Shown here: one piece after another, positions 38,072 through 53,700 of the stretch
How positions within the stretch are numbered: the stretch's first letter is position 1
Layout: every line of letters begins with the position of its first letter
DNA from: Chondrilla cf. caribensis
Taxonomy: Eukaryota; Porifera; Demospongiae; Chondrillida; Chondrillidae
Assembly: GCA_964020155.1 (NCBI GenBank)
Contig: OZ026557.1
Location: 1 to 64,000, forward strand
DNA: 64,000 nt
Direction: 5' to 3'
The notes under the pieces: generated by a model
What the model was told of the DNA's origin: nothing
Database searches by the model: none
Seen by the model: only the letters and a program-made list of their open reading frames with translations
Position numbers and translations under genes: made by a program

Positions 38072-39923
38072 TGTATGACTTGCCACACTCTGATTTTTCT
38101 AACCACACCTTTTGCAGGAGAGAGTGTGCCAGTCATGAAGACCACACTTCCTTTAGGGGATGAGGAATACAACCACACCAAACACAAAAAGTACACCTTG
38201 TTTGGAGGTGTGTACGTATGCTTTGATTACTTGAATGCACATACCTAACTATGGGCATGCCTGCTACAGCCAAGATCACTGCCTGTTTGCCCACTCCCCA
38301 GGCACTGAGGTGATCCAGACAAGGTACTACAAAGGGAGAAAGGTCTTGGCTGTTGTAGTCAACACGGCCTTCTGGACAGCCAAGGGTGGTCTCGTGCGGT
38401 CAATCCTGTTCCCTAAGCCTCTGAATATCAAGCTGTGGAAGGACTCTATCAAGTTTGTGATGGCTTTGGCTGTGATGGGAGCTGTTGGCGTGGTATATTC
38501 GCTGACAGTTAACTTGGTTCATCATGTGAGTGTGGTTTGGTAAGATATGCCATGTGCTACATAGGTGCCAATACATATAACGGGGATCCTGCAGCTCAGC
38601 TACAGACCTTATACTGGTGTGGTTCCAATAGTTTCCAGATACGTATCTCTTAATGTGTCATCATGTGTGTTTGTGTGGTAAGTGGCTGTTCTTGGGTTTC
38701 CTCACAGTACGATATCGGCGAAACTATCTTCAGATCACTAGATGTCATCACCATCCTGGTCCCCCCGGCCCTGCCCGCTGCACTCACAGTTGGCACAGTT
38801 TATGCTATTGCCAGACTCAAGAAACAAAAAATATCTTGCATTAGTCCACAGAGGTGAGTGGAGAGGGTGGAGGAGAGGTGAGTGGAGAGGGTGGAGTAGA
38901 GGTGAGTGGAGAGGGTGGAGTAGAGGTGAGTGGAGAGGGTGGAGAGGTGAGTGGAGAGGGTGGAGGAGAGGTGAGTGGAGAGGGTGGAGTAGAGGGGAAT
39001 GGATGGTATGAGAGAGTGTGGGGATAGAGTGGGTTAGGCAGTTGTGTTAGTGTAGTACTCTTCCTGTTATTAAGGATAAACCTGTGTGGCAAAGTGAAGC
39101 TGGCTTGTTTTGACAAGACAGGAACTCTCACTGAAGATAGTCTGGATTTGTTGGGAGTGAAACGTTGTGTTTCTGTTGAGACACTCTCTAAACACAAGTG
39201 GTCGCTCAATACTGACAAGCAGTTCATGTGAGTTGTGCCCCACCACGAGTCCTGTACCTGGCCTACCACCCAACCATTATCATTGGTTTGTTGCAGTTTT
39301 TCAGACTTTGCCCAAAGACCAACTGATACTCTTTCTGTTCATGACCTCTTCATCCATGGGATGGCCACCTGTCACTCCCTGACGCTCATCAACGGGGAGC
39401 TGTCGGGAGACCCTCTGGACCTCAAGATGTTTGGGGCCACAGGATGGGTGAGAGCATTGGGAGGGTCTACCTAAATGTGGGTGTGTCTTTAGTCTTTGTA
39501 GTGTACAGGTTTTGGAGGAGCCGGGTGAGGTGGAGTCAAGTCGCTATGACATCATCGTGCCTTGTGTGGTGCACCCTGATGCAGAAGAGGTACTAGGGAT
39601 ACCCAGTCATGTGACTATCACATGTACTATGTTCCTTTCCTCTTCAGCCTCCACTAGAGCTTGGTGTGATGAAGCAGTTCACCTTCTCATCAGACCTGAA
39701 GAGGATGAGTGTGTTGGTGAGAACGCTCCCTGTAGCTGAGCCCAACAGAACAGAGGTGTTTGTGAAGGGAGCTCCGGAGGTCATCAAAAGCCTCTGTAGA
39801 AAGGACACTTTACCAGAGAATTTTGACAAGACCTTGTCAAGTTTTGCTAAGCAGGGTTATCGTGTTTTGGCATTAGGTCACAAAGTGATATATGTTCCTT
39901 GGCACAAGATGGAGTCAGTCTCC

Positions 39924-39998
<75 letters not shown>

Positions 39999-42900
39999 GG
40001 TGTGTGTGTGTGTGTACATGCAGTCAAGGGATATCATTACAGTTACACATACAATCATACGTTCATACATATTTTCATTTCTCAGGGATTCAGTTGAGTG
40101 TGACCTTCAGTTGCTAGGTCTTCTGGTGTTGCAGAACAGACTCAAACCAGAAACAGCTCCTGTTATCCAAGAACTGCAAGATGCCAACATCAGGACAGTC
40201 ATGGCCACAGGTGATGTCCGATATTGGACACAACCACGCTTCTGTGCTTACAAGCACACCCACTGTGTTGATGACCACACCCTTACTCGTTATCCCTACT
40301 TAGGTGACAATATATTGACTGCTGTCTGTGTTGCTAGGGAGTGTGGTATGGTTGCTAACGAAGATGTTGTGCAGTTGGAGGCTTGCCTGGATGATCCTGG
40401 TAAGGCTGTCATCAAGTATCATCTCCTGTCAGAAGGGGGCCACGGGGACATGGAGTGGTCCCGGGAAACTGGACTCCCTACTGGTCAGGTGAGAACACCC
40501 AGCCACGCCCCCACCACAGCTGATTGGAAAGTGACTAGATTTGACCTGTGAACCCTAACCCTGTGAACCCTAACCCTGTGAGCCCTAACCCTGTGAACCC
40601 TAACCCTGTGAACTCTTTCCAACTTAACAATCAAATCAATCAACAGAGAAGACACTGTGTGTACTGACTACTACTGGCAGTGGAGTGTGTACTGATTACT
40701 ACTGGCAGTGGTGTGTGTACTGACTACTACTGGCAGTGGTGTGTGTACTGACTACTACTGGCAGTGGTGTGTGTACTGACTACTACTGGCAGTGGAGTGT
40801 GTACTGATTACTACTGGCAGTGGTGTGTGTACTGACTACTACTGGCAGTGGTGTGTGTACTGACTACTACTGGCAGTGGTGTGTGTACTGACTACTACTG
40901 GCAGTGGTGTGTGTACTGATTACTACTGGCAGTGGTGTGTGTACTGACTACTACTGGCAGTGGAGTGTGTACTGACTACTACTGGCAGTGGTGTGTGTAC
41001 TGATTACTACTGGCAGTGGTGTGTGTACTGACTACTACTGGCAGTGGAGTGTGTACTGACTACTACTGGCAGTGGTGTGTGTACTGACTACTACTGGCAG
41101 TGGTGTGTGTACTGATTACTACTGGCAGTGGTGTGTGTACTGACTACTACTGGCAGTGGTGTGTGTACTGATTACTACTGGCAGTGGTGTGTGTACTGAC
41201 TACTACTGGCAGTGGTGTGTGTACTGACTACTACTGGCAGTGGTGTGTGTACTGATTACTACTGGCAGTGGTGTGTGTACTGACTACTACTGGTAGTGGT
41301 GTGTGTACTGACTACTACTGGCAGTGGTGTGTGTACTGACTACTACTGGCAGTGGTGTGTGTACTGACTACTACTGGCAGTGGTGTGTGTACTGACTACT
41401 ACTGGCAGTGGAGTGTGTACTGACTACTACTGGCAGTGGTGTGTGTACTGACTACTACTGGCAGTGGTGTGTGTACTGACTACTACTGGCAGTGGTGTGT
41501 GTACTGACTACTACTGGCAGTGGTGTGTGTACTGACTACTACTGGCAGTGGTGTGTGTACTGACTACTACTGGCAGTGGTGTGTGTACAAGTGAACCCTA
41601 GACAGTGCTTGACTATCCCTTCCACCTTAGGATGATGTGTGCAATGGAGATGAGCACATTAGGATTGACAGCAATGTTTGCTTGGCAATCGACGGGGCCT
41701 CACTAGATGTGGTGATCAAGTACGAGAAGAGCCTCATTCCCAAGGTAAGTACAATAGTTGTGTGGATGTGGTGGGTGTATGGACGTGCTGGTGTGTGTGT
41801 GGATGTACTGGTGGGTGTGTGGACGTGCTGGTGTGTGTGGACATGCTGGTGTGTGTGTGTGGACGTGCTGGTGTGTGTGTGGACGTGCTGGTGTGTGTGT
41901 TGACATGGTGATGGGAGTTGTTGTTTGGCTCATTGCCCTCCTCAGCTGCTGGTTAGTGGTAAGGTGTTTGCTCGTGTGTCTCCTGGACAGAAGCAGCTTT
42001 TAGTGGAGGAACTCCAGTCTATTGGGTAAGAGTACTAGTATCTGCTAAGGTCCTAATGTTGATTACTACACTGTATTTCTGTATAAATCCAGGTATAATA
42101 CAGTGATGTGTGGTGATGGAGCCAACGACTGTGGAGTGAGTTAGCTGTGTTTGTAGCACCATTCTACCTTCAGTACAGGCTGTGTTTGTAGCACCATTCT
42201 ACCTTCAGTACAGGCTGTAGCACCATTCTACCTTCAGTACAGGCTGTGTTTGTAGCACCATTCTACCTTCAGTACAGGCTGTAGCACCATTCTACCTTCA
42301 GTACAGGCTGTAGCACCATTCTACCTTCAGTACAGGCTGTAGCACCATTCTACCTTCAGTACAGGCTGTGTTTGTAGCACCATTCTACCTTCAGTACAGG
42401 CTGTAGCACTATTCTACCTTCAGTACAGGCTGTAGCACCATTCTACCTTCAGTACAGGCTGTAGCACTATTCTACCTTCAGTACAGGCTGTAGCACTATT
42501 CTACCTTCAGTACAGGCTGTAGCACCATTCTACCTTCAGTACAGGCTGTAGCACCATTCTACCTTCAGTACAGGCTGTGTTTGTAGCACCATTCTACCTT
42601 CAGTACAGGCTGTAGCACTATTCTACCTTCAGTACAGGCTGTAGCACCATTCTACCTTCAGTACAGGCTGTAGCACTATTCTACCTTCAGTACAGGCTGT
42701 AGCACTATTCTACCTTCAGTACAGGCTGTAGCACTATTCTACCTTCAGTACAGGCTGTAGCACCATTCTACCTTCAGTACAGGCTGTAGCACTATTCTAC
42801 CTTCAGTACAGGCTGTAGCACCATTCTACCTTCAGTACAGGCTGTAGCACTATTCTACCTTCAGTACAGGCTGTAGCGCCATTCTACATTCAGTACAGGC

Positions 42901-44595
42901 TGTAGCACTATTCTACCTTCAGTACAGGCTGTAGCACCATTCTACCTTTAGTACGTGTTATTACTTTAGGCATTGAAGGCTGCACATGCGGGGATTTCCC
43001 TCTCAGAGACTGAAGCATCCATAGCTGCTCCCTTTACCTCGAAACTTCAAAATATCCAATGTGTACCAAAGTTGTTAAGGTGTGTGTGTCTGCCTGTGTG
43101 TGCGTGCGTGTGTGATGTGGCAGAGTGAAGTGGATAATTGTATTATTGTGGCTGTCATTGTAGGGAAGGACGGGCCTCTCTGGTGACATCCTTCAGTCTC
43201 TTCCAGTTCATGGCACTTTACTGCATAGCTGAGTTTGTCACTGCAGCTACTCTGTACTATGTGAGTGGCAGGACTTGAGTTAGTGTCGTTGTAGAGCTGT
43301 CATAGTTGTTGATACACTGCAGATTGAATCCAATTTGGGAGACTTCCAGTATTTATTTGTGGACCTTATCTTAGCACTGGCCATCTCCTTTGGAAGTGAG
43401 TTATGATCTTGTTATTGCTTATTTGCTGCTGTGGTGGTGATCTTTTGTTCATTCTGTGCAGTGGGGTACAGTGGTCCATCAAAGATGTTGTCCAAGCGTC
43501 GTCCACTGGGCACCCTAGTGGGACCCCTCATCATATCATCACTGGTGATACACGCCCTCTGGGTCATACTGTTCCAGCTGGGGGTGTGGTTCTACATGCA
43601 TTACAGCTTGTGGTCAGTGAAGTGACACTGTCTATACTTCATACCCAGTTTTCACCTCCACCCTCACCCTATACCCATCCTCACCTCCACCCCCACCCTA
43701 TACCCAGTCCTCACCTCCACCCCCCACCCTATACCCGTCCTCACCTCCACCCCCCCACCCTATACCCAGTCCTCACCTCCATACCCCCCCCCCCCCACCC
43801 TATGCGTAGGTTTCAGCCCATAATCCCGGATCCTGATGGAGACAACATACTTTGCTATGAGAATGGAGCCATGTTCCTGTTCTCAAACTTCCAGTACATC
43901 ATCCTTGCAGTCATCCTCTCCAATGGTCCTCCTTACAGACAGCCTTTCTATTGCAATTGTAAGCTTGTGTTGTTAGTGTTCCATCACTGCCAGTCTCTGC
44001 TAGCTCGCCCCCATGCTCTCCTCATAGTCTATTTGATGGTGGCCGTCGGGATACTTCTACCTGTGTGCATCTTCCTTACTTTGGCTCCATCGTCATGGTT
44101 ACTGGTGGTAAGTGTTACTCCTGTTAGTCGTAGTTACTGTTCCAACTGTGACAATTCCAGTTGAGATATCATGGGAGTGTGTGCTTCCTGTGGAGTGTGC
44201 AATGCTTGCCATAGAGTTGTGGTTAGCCCTTCTCTGACCCTGAATCCTCCCTTCACACAGGCACCACTGAAAATTCTGCAGATTAAGCAGAGCCCGTCGT
44301 GGAAGTTTCGTCTGTTCATAATTGAATTTGCTCTGTTAAATTTCATAGTGGCGTACATCATCAAGGTACTTCTGGTGGGATGTAGTGGCCGTTCACCATG
44401 TTCAGCTACTGTGAAGTGTCTGGTGAATTGTTTTCATTGCCTTAACTGTAGGTGTACGTGCTGGAAGCTCAGTGGTACAGGAAATTGTTGAGAATAGTGA
44501 GAAGGAAGAAGACTTTCAAGAATAAATACAAGCAGATACTCGAGGAACTCGAGAATGACCCGAATTGGCCCCCTAGAATAAACGCCCTCCAGTAA
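35973..44595 (+). CDS. ATP13A: P5B-type ATPase, ATP13A2/3-like
   Basis: This is a P-type ATPase of the endo-lysosomal P5B group; characterised animal members export polyamines. Twenty-seven exons join to exactly 1168 aa (human ATP13A2 is 1180): 35973-36032, 36079-36267, 36376-36650, 36724-36793, 37275-37409, 37594-37660, 37801-37932, 38118-38207, 38302-38525, 38708-38853, 39075-39227, 39297-39447, 39509-39589, 39648-39925, 40086-40210, 40304-40488, 41631-41744, 41946-42025, 42093-42135, 42970-43079, 43164-43260, 43323-43395, 43462-43612, 43810-43958, 44028-44107, 44261-44365, 44452-44595. Motifs are TGES (309-312), PPALP (433-437, the P5B signature; P5A has PPELP), DKTGTLTE (phospho-Asp about 476), KGAPE (631-635) and GDGAND (859-864). 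An N-terminal hydrophobic segment (about residues 31-55) and about ten C-terminal-type membrane segments fit the family. ATP13A2 versus ATP13A3 orthology is unresolved. CTGTTTTCAG lies 9 bp before the ATG, like a 3' splice site. Confidence 0.95.
36282..36343. repeat. (TG)n microsatellite, ATP13A intron 2
   Basis: This is a pure TG run of about 30 units, upstream of the acceptor CTGCTCCAG used by exon 3. Confidence 0.9.
36806..36867. repeat. (TG)n followed by (GGGT)n, ATP13A intron 4
   Basis: A TG run passes into four GGGTG-type units and then GTGTGGGTGGGTGTGG. The G triplets are spaced so that a G-quadruplex on the + strand is possible. Confidence 0.75.
37465..37563. repeat. 20-bp minisatellite, ATP13A intron 5
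   Basis: Five copies of a unit containing ATCACACCACACCCACT are present, with A/G variation in the linker. Confidence 0.88.
37946..38070. repeat. (TG)n compound microsatellite, ATP13A intron 7
   Basis: TG runs are interrupted by CC at several points (TGCCTGTG). The tract fills most of the 185-bp intron between exons 7 and 8. Confidence 0.92.
38848..39000. repeat. Minisatellite carrying repeated splice donors, ATP13A intron 10
   Basis: The intron opens AGAG|GTGAGTGGAGAGGG, and the same AGAGGTGAGTGG string recurs several times at intervals of 19-24 bp. Each copy looks like a good 5' splice site. The first is used in my model because it keeps the family sequence [11 protein letters not shown]. 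Confidence 0.85.
39922..40014. repeat. (TG)n microsatellite, ATP13A intron 14
   Basis: The TG run starts right at the donor (TCCAG|GTGTGTG), ends in GGGTGGGTGGG, and is followed by a second short TG run. Confidence 0.92.
40551..40615. repeat. Telomere-like 15-bp repeat, ATP13A intron 16
   Basis: Four near-identical 15-mers of the form TGTGAACCCTAACCC are present. Each contains CCCTAA in the same orientation as the terminal telomere. Confidence 0.85.
40650..41590. repeat. 28-bp minisatellite, ATP13A intron 16, about 33 copies
   Basis: The unit contains TACTGACTACTACTGGCAGT, with GACT/GATT and GGTG/GGAG variants distributed along the array. It enlarges intron 16 to 1142 bp, the longest in this gene. 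Confidence 0.95.
41770..41905. repeat. Minisatellite of about 22-28 bp, ATP13A intron 17
   Basis: Irregular copies of GGACGTGCTGGTGTGTGTGT are present, with internal length variation. Confidence 0.85.
42145..42955. repeat. 29/36-bp minisatellite, ATP13A intron 19
   Basis: The unit contains TTCTACCTTCAGTACAGGCT. A longer form adds TGTTTG. ACC/ACT variation alternates along about 27 copies. Confidence 0.94.
43640..43802. repeat. C-rich minisatellite, ATP13A intron 23
   Basis: About five copies of a CCTATACCCAGTCCTCACCT-type unit of roughly 28 bp are present, ending in a C run. The pyrimidine-rich tract leads straight into the acceptor TATGCGTAG. Confidence 0.88.
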
Positions 44596-44630
44596 ACGCC
44601 CAGTAGTGCAGTGCCTACTTTTGTTATAAA
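44596..44630. other. 35-bp gap between ATP13A stop and COPS2 start
   Basis: Only 35 bp separate the two same-strand coding regions. The gap has no AATAAA signal; it contains GCAG near the middle and TTATAAA just before the COPS2 ATG. The ATP13A 3' UTR must therefore run into COPS2, or the two are co-transcribed. Confidence 0.85.
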
Positions 44631-48910
<4,280 letters not shown>

Positions 48911-49070
48911 TAAACACTGGACGCAATCAGCAAGCATTATTATTATTATATTACATAAGCACATGTACAGCAATTTTTGCTTGTACTAATATCACACACA
49001 ATCAAAATCAAACTATCAATTCTCTATGTTCTAAATAGCTACGTGTTTGGTTATGATTTGGTGCTAGAAG
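48911..49070. other. Convergent intergenic gap COPS2 / caspase
   Basis: The 160 bp between the two stop codons serve as 3' UTR for both genes. The gap contains an (ATT)n run near 48,938-48,952 and no canonical AATAAA on either strand that I can see. Confidence 0.7.
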
Positions 49071-50491
49071 TCAGCGTTTTCTTGGGTTGGGAGGGTTGAA
49101 AAAGAGCAGTTTCCTCAGTTGGAGCGTTGCACTAGGGATCTGCTTATTGCCATCTCTTGATTGAAATTTGAGGGCCACCCTGTTGTTGACCATGGTCAGG
49201 ATGTCTGTAAGACTGCTCTTGGCAGCATGCTCGAACATGACGTCCACAAATGCCTTGATGAACCAGGACCCGAAGGCTGAGTTTCGCCACGACACATAGC
49301 CAGGGACGGTGGCAAAGACGGCAACAACATCGGCTTCTGCTGGTAAGATCTGTGCGAGACCATCATTTTCCTCCTTCCACTCCTTTGGCTGTTTCTCGTG
49401 CATTTCTTCAGCCCCTTGCTTGAGGAAGTCCAGCGATGGTTCTGAGGGTGTGTCTTGTCCTTCAATGTCTCCATCTGTCTGCTCGACACCGTAGTCAAAG
49501 ACTCCTCCACGACAAGCTTGGATGATGAATATCTTTGGCTTACCAACCAGTGAAGGACAGTTGTAGCCATTGAACGGCTTGAAGACTTCTGTTACAGGAA
49601 TCAGCTCCTCGTCTGATCCATACAGCTCATTCTCAACACCATGGGTGAGAATGCACACGACTAAACTATCCACGGTGTTGTGGTCCAGTCTTGCAACATC
49701 CTTGAGAACGGCCATCATTTGCTTGCCCTTGAGGTCTGTGAACAGTCTAACATCATAGCTCAGCCACCTAAACAGCCGTACAAGACCATCGGCATCCAGA
49801 TCTGTTCCTTCACGTTTCTTCATTTTCCCACTAAACACCTTATTATTGATGATGACGGCGAGTCCTCGTGGTGTACTCTTCATGCGATATTGCTCGACAC
49901 TGTCATCCACACCTTCTGGAGAAGGTTCCACAGAGTCACCATAGAAGACACCAAGAGGCCAACTAACATTGGAAGGATCACTCTCGGGTATAATTACAAG
50001 TGACTCTTGTTCGGGTAACCTCGGCTCGCCCCGAGTCTCCTCTGTCGGTTGGGTAGTGGGAGGGTCATCACCAGGGTCGCCTCTAATCCTCCTGTAAGCT
50101 GAAGAAATACAGGTATTCCTCAAATGAGAACACACACACCTGGTGTGACAAGACCTCTGCATCAACACCTCAGAGAACACAAATCTCCCGAACACACGGT
50201 GACCTCACCTGCCTCCAGCTGGTCTCCCAAGTACTCTGATCCTTCAGTATTCTTCAAGATTTGTATGAAAACACTAAGAGACGTCGGTTTCTTCTTTTGA
50301 AGGGCCTTCAATAGTTTACTATTTGCATCTCTGAGTCTACCCCCTTCTAGTAAGCCTTCTATTTCCGAATGTTCGTTCTCCGTTAAAAGTTTCTTCGATT
50401 TCATGTCATCGATTATTTCTTTGGCATTCAAATTCTTCGTTAAATCGGCAAAATTTTCATTAACTGCGGCCTTTTCGTCTTTTGAAGACAT
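49071..50491 (-). CDS. CARD-containing caspase
   Basis: This is a cysteine protease of the apoptotic or inflammatory caspase family with an N-terminal recruitment domain, as in initiator caspases. Two exons, 50491-50209 and 50098-49071, join to 436 aa. Residues about 10-92 are a helical CARD-like domain (LTENEHSEIEGLLEG). The peptidase part has RGLAVIINN, GTDLDADGL, the catalytic His in LTHGVEN (about residue 247), the catalytic Cys in QACRGG (about 290), and SWRN with GSWFI in the small subunit. A linker rich in D, E and Q around GDIEGQD separates large and small subunits and could be the cleavage site. The single intron contrasts with its intron-rich neighbours. Which vertebrate caspase is closest cannot be decided by eye, so I give no symbol. 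It shares an upstream region with PLOD. Confidence 0.92.
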
Positions 50492-50705
50492 TTCTTACGG
50501 GTATATTCGGATATGTGTATAACTTCCTCAATGATGCCACAAGGGAAAGTCAGGTAGCCATTTAATAAGGGGCGGGGCTAAGATGCCATATTTGGAAGCG
50601 GCCAGCGCTTTAAAGGTCCACTCTTTGGTCCGTGTTGAGTGAACTGGTTCAATTCTCTGCATTTATCGATCTGTCAGTCCTGGTCTGTCCGTACGTCAAG
50701 GGACT
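50492..50705. promoter_or_regulatory. Shared promoter region of caspase (-) and PLOD (+)
   Basis: The 214 bp between the divergent start codons must hold both promoters. A GC box, GGGGCGGGGC, lies at 50569-50578. I see no TATA box in a clear position for either gene. Confidence 0.6.
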
Positions 50706-53700
50706 ATGACACGAATTAGTGTCGTATTAGGAGTAATGTGCTTTCTGCAGCTGAGCTTAGCTGGTGAGTAAGTAGCTCTTTGTGTGCATCAGTCAGTGCG
50801 TTGTGTTTGTTCACTATTCTCGTTTTATTGTGGCGATTAGACGAAAAACAACCTTTAAGTTTGAAGGTACTTACTGTCGCTACGGAGAAGACGGATGGAT
50901 ACCGGAGATTCATGAGATACGCTCAAGATCTCAATATATCGGTTGAAGTGAGTGTGCTCGGTCACCACTGATCCGTGAGAATTGATCCCGTCGATCGAGT
51001 CCCTTCGATACGACTGAACATCCCTGGGGTTACTGATAGCATATGACCAACCAGACACCAAATATATATTGAATTATAGCACGTAGAGCTGTGTGTGGGC
51101 CCTCTGATGGGCAGTCCACCATGTGAGGTGCGTGGGTTAGCGAAAGACTGCGAATGGTCGAAAGGAAGTAGCAGGGTGGTTAGGGTGGTGGTGGGGTTAG
51201 GGTTAGGGTGGTGGTAGCAGGGTGGCTATGGACCTGGTAGAAACCTGGTGTTCTTTGGTTAGAGGACAATGAGGTGTCAGCACATGGTGACCACTGAAGC
51301 CATGTGTGTGGAGTGGGTGTGTCCTATACAGTACATGACCTTCAGGTACGTATTGTATATGGTGTATTGTGTGGTGGGCGTGTCCTGTACTTCATAGTTG
51401 ATACTGAGTATAAGTAACAATGAAGGATTGTATATATTATTGTGCTGTGTGTGTACACAAGTCCTTACAAGTGTTGATGTCTTCCGCACATGTGTACACT
51501 GTCCATGACGTACAGGTCGTTGGAATGGGCAATGAATGGACTGGAGGAGACATAGCGAACTACCCCGGAGGAGGACAGAAGATTAATCTTTTGAAACCAG
51601 TTGTCAAGAAGTGGAAAGGGGACAAGAACACCCTTCTCATGTTCACAGACAGGTCAGTGCTTCTTGTGTCACCTCCAGCACCTCTGCATGGTGTCTGTGG
51701 TCTTGTCATATGTGAAGCTAGTCTGTTAATCCACCAGCTATGACGTCATCTTGGCTGATGGTGAAGAGGTAATAATTTCGAAGTTTCTGGACTTCAAAGC
51801 ACAAATAGTTTTTTCTGCTGAAGGATTTTGCTGGCCTGACAAGTCTTTAGCTGTGAGTACTTCTCTGGATCTGTGTGCTTTGCTCACCCCCATTCACCTT
51901 CATCATTGGATTCTTGTATCTCCAGTCAAAGTACCCAAAGGTTGCTCTGGGAAAGCGATTCCTTTGTTCAGGAGGTAGGACAGATTTGTTGAACTGTTCT
52001 CACCATGACCAGTGTTCGTGTCCAGTGTCCAGTGACCAGTGTCCGTGACCAGTGTCAGTGTCCAGTGTCCGTGTCCAGTGTCCAGTGTCCGTGTCCAGTG
52101 TCCGTGACCAGTGTCCAGTGACCAGTGTCCAGTGTCCAGTGTCCAGTGTCCAGATACCAGCGTCATAGTCTGTGTGACTGTTGCCTATACTACTTGTCAC
52201 TTGGTGCTATAGGGTTCATTGGATACGCAGACACGGTATCTGAAGTTATTTGGGACCATGAAATTGGGGATAAAGACGACGACCAGCTCTACTACACTGA
52301 AATATACCTTGATGAGAAGAAGAGGGTGAGATGACTACACCCAGCCCTCAGCCTGTAGCCCAACGCCCTTCTAACGCACCTTCTCATCTGCCTTGCAGCG
52401 CCACTATGGGATGAAGCTTGACCACCGCTCTCACATATTTCAGAACTTGAATGGGGCTCAAGGTAGACTTCTGTGTGCTGTGGTTGCAACACATGATTTA
52501 TGTGTGACTTGCATGTGACTTGTAGAGGAAGTTGAGATAAAGTACGAAGATGGTCAAAGTGTTGGTCATAACGTTGTCTATGGCACTCAGCCTTCCGTGT
52601 TCCATGGAAATGGACCTTCTAAAGTGAGCTTTTGTTATCAAGTACTTGTCATGTGATGACCATGTGATTACCCCTCCCATCAGGTGTACCTCAACTACCT
52701 ATCGAACTACCTTGGAACAACGTGGATTGACGGAGTGTCCCAGCGAGCAGTGCAAGACATGATTGAAGTTCCCGAGGAGTTGCCCAACGTGTTCATTGCT
52801 GTGCTTGTCAACTACCCCACCCCATTTTTGCTGGAGGCTTTCAAGCGAATAGAAAATCTCAACTATCCGAAAAAGAAGATAGTTCTCTATGTTTGGAACC
52901 ATGTAAGACTGTGTGTGTGTGTGTGTGTGTTGTATCAATATTGTTTGGGAATGCCATAGTCTCATGGGTTTGTGTTCAGGAGAAGTACCACGACAAGTTG
53001 GTTCGGGAATGGCTCAAGTCAGTGACTGACCAGTACCAAGCGATCTTCCATGTTGAACCAGAGCAAGTCATCACACCAGCAAGGGTCAGAGTGGAGGCCA
53101 TGTGAGTACACTGGGCTTGAACACACACTGCCACTCCCATCACCACACCCACTTTCTTCAATCTGTAGACAAGAATGTTTGAGGACAGGAAGTGAATACT
53201 TGTTAATGATGGACTCTATTGCCATGGTAACCAATGTTGATCTAATTCAGAAACTAATTCAGTTTGACAAGTGAGCACATCATCTATCTCCCACCACTGG
53301 CACACATCACACTGTTCACCACTGGCACACATCACACTGTTCACCATTGCCACACATCACGCTGCTCACCACTGGCACACATCACACTGCTCACCACTGG
53401 CACACATCACGCTGTTCACCACTGGCACACATCACACTGTTCACCACTGGCACACATCACACTATCAATTGTTTCTTATCTCTGTAGGAATGTGGTGTCA
53501 CCTGTCATTCATCGTCCCAAGAAAATGTGGTCCAATTTCTGGGGAGCTGTAGCCTCTGATGGCTTCTATGCCAGGTCTCCTGACTATGGTGACATTGTGG
53601 ACGGGAGTATAAGGTGGGCGGAGCTAGAGGTTGGGCCGTGTGTGTGAGAATGTATGTAGTTCACTTGTGACAGGTGCATGTGATGGCCCCTTAGTTGTAA

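Noticed and set aside
37767..38248. Frames rich in Cys-Val or Thr-His over TG/AC runs
   Set aside because: They are translations of dinucleotide microsatellites in introns.
40650..41590. Array of 28-bp direct repeats resembling a CRISPR array
   Set aside because: The repeats are head to tail without unique spacers, lie in an intron of a eukaryotic gene, and no cas genes are nearby.
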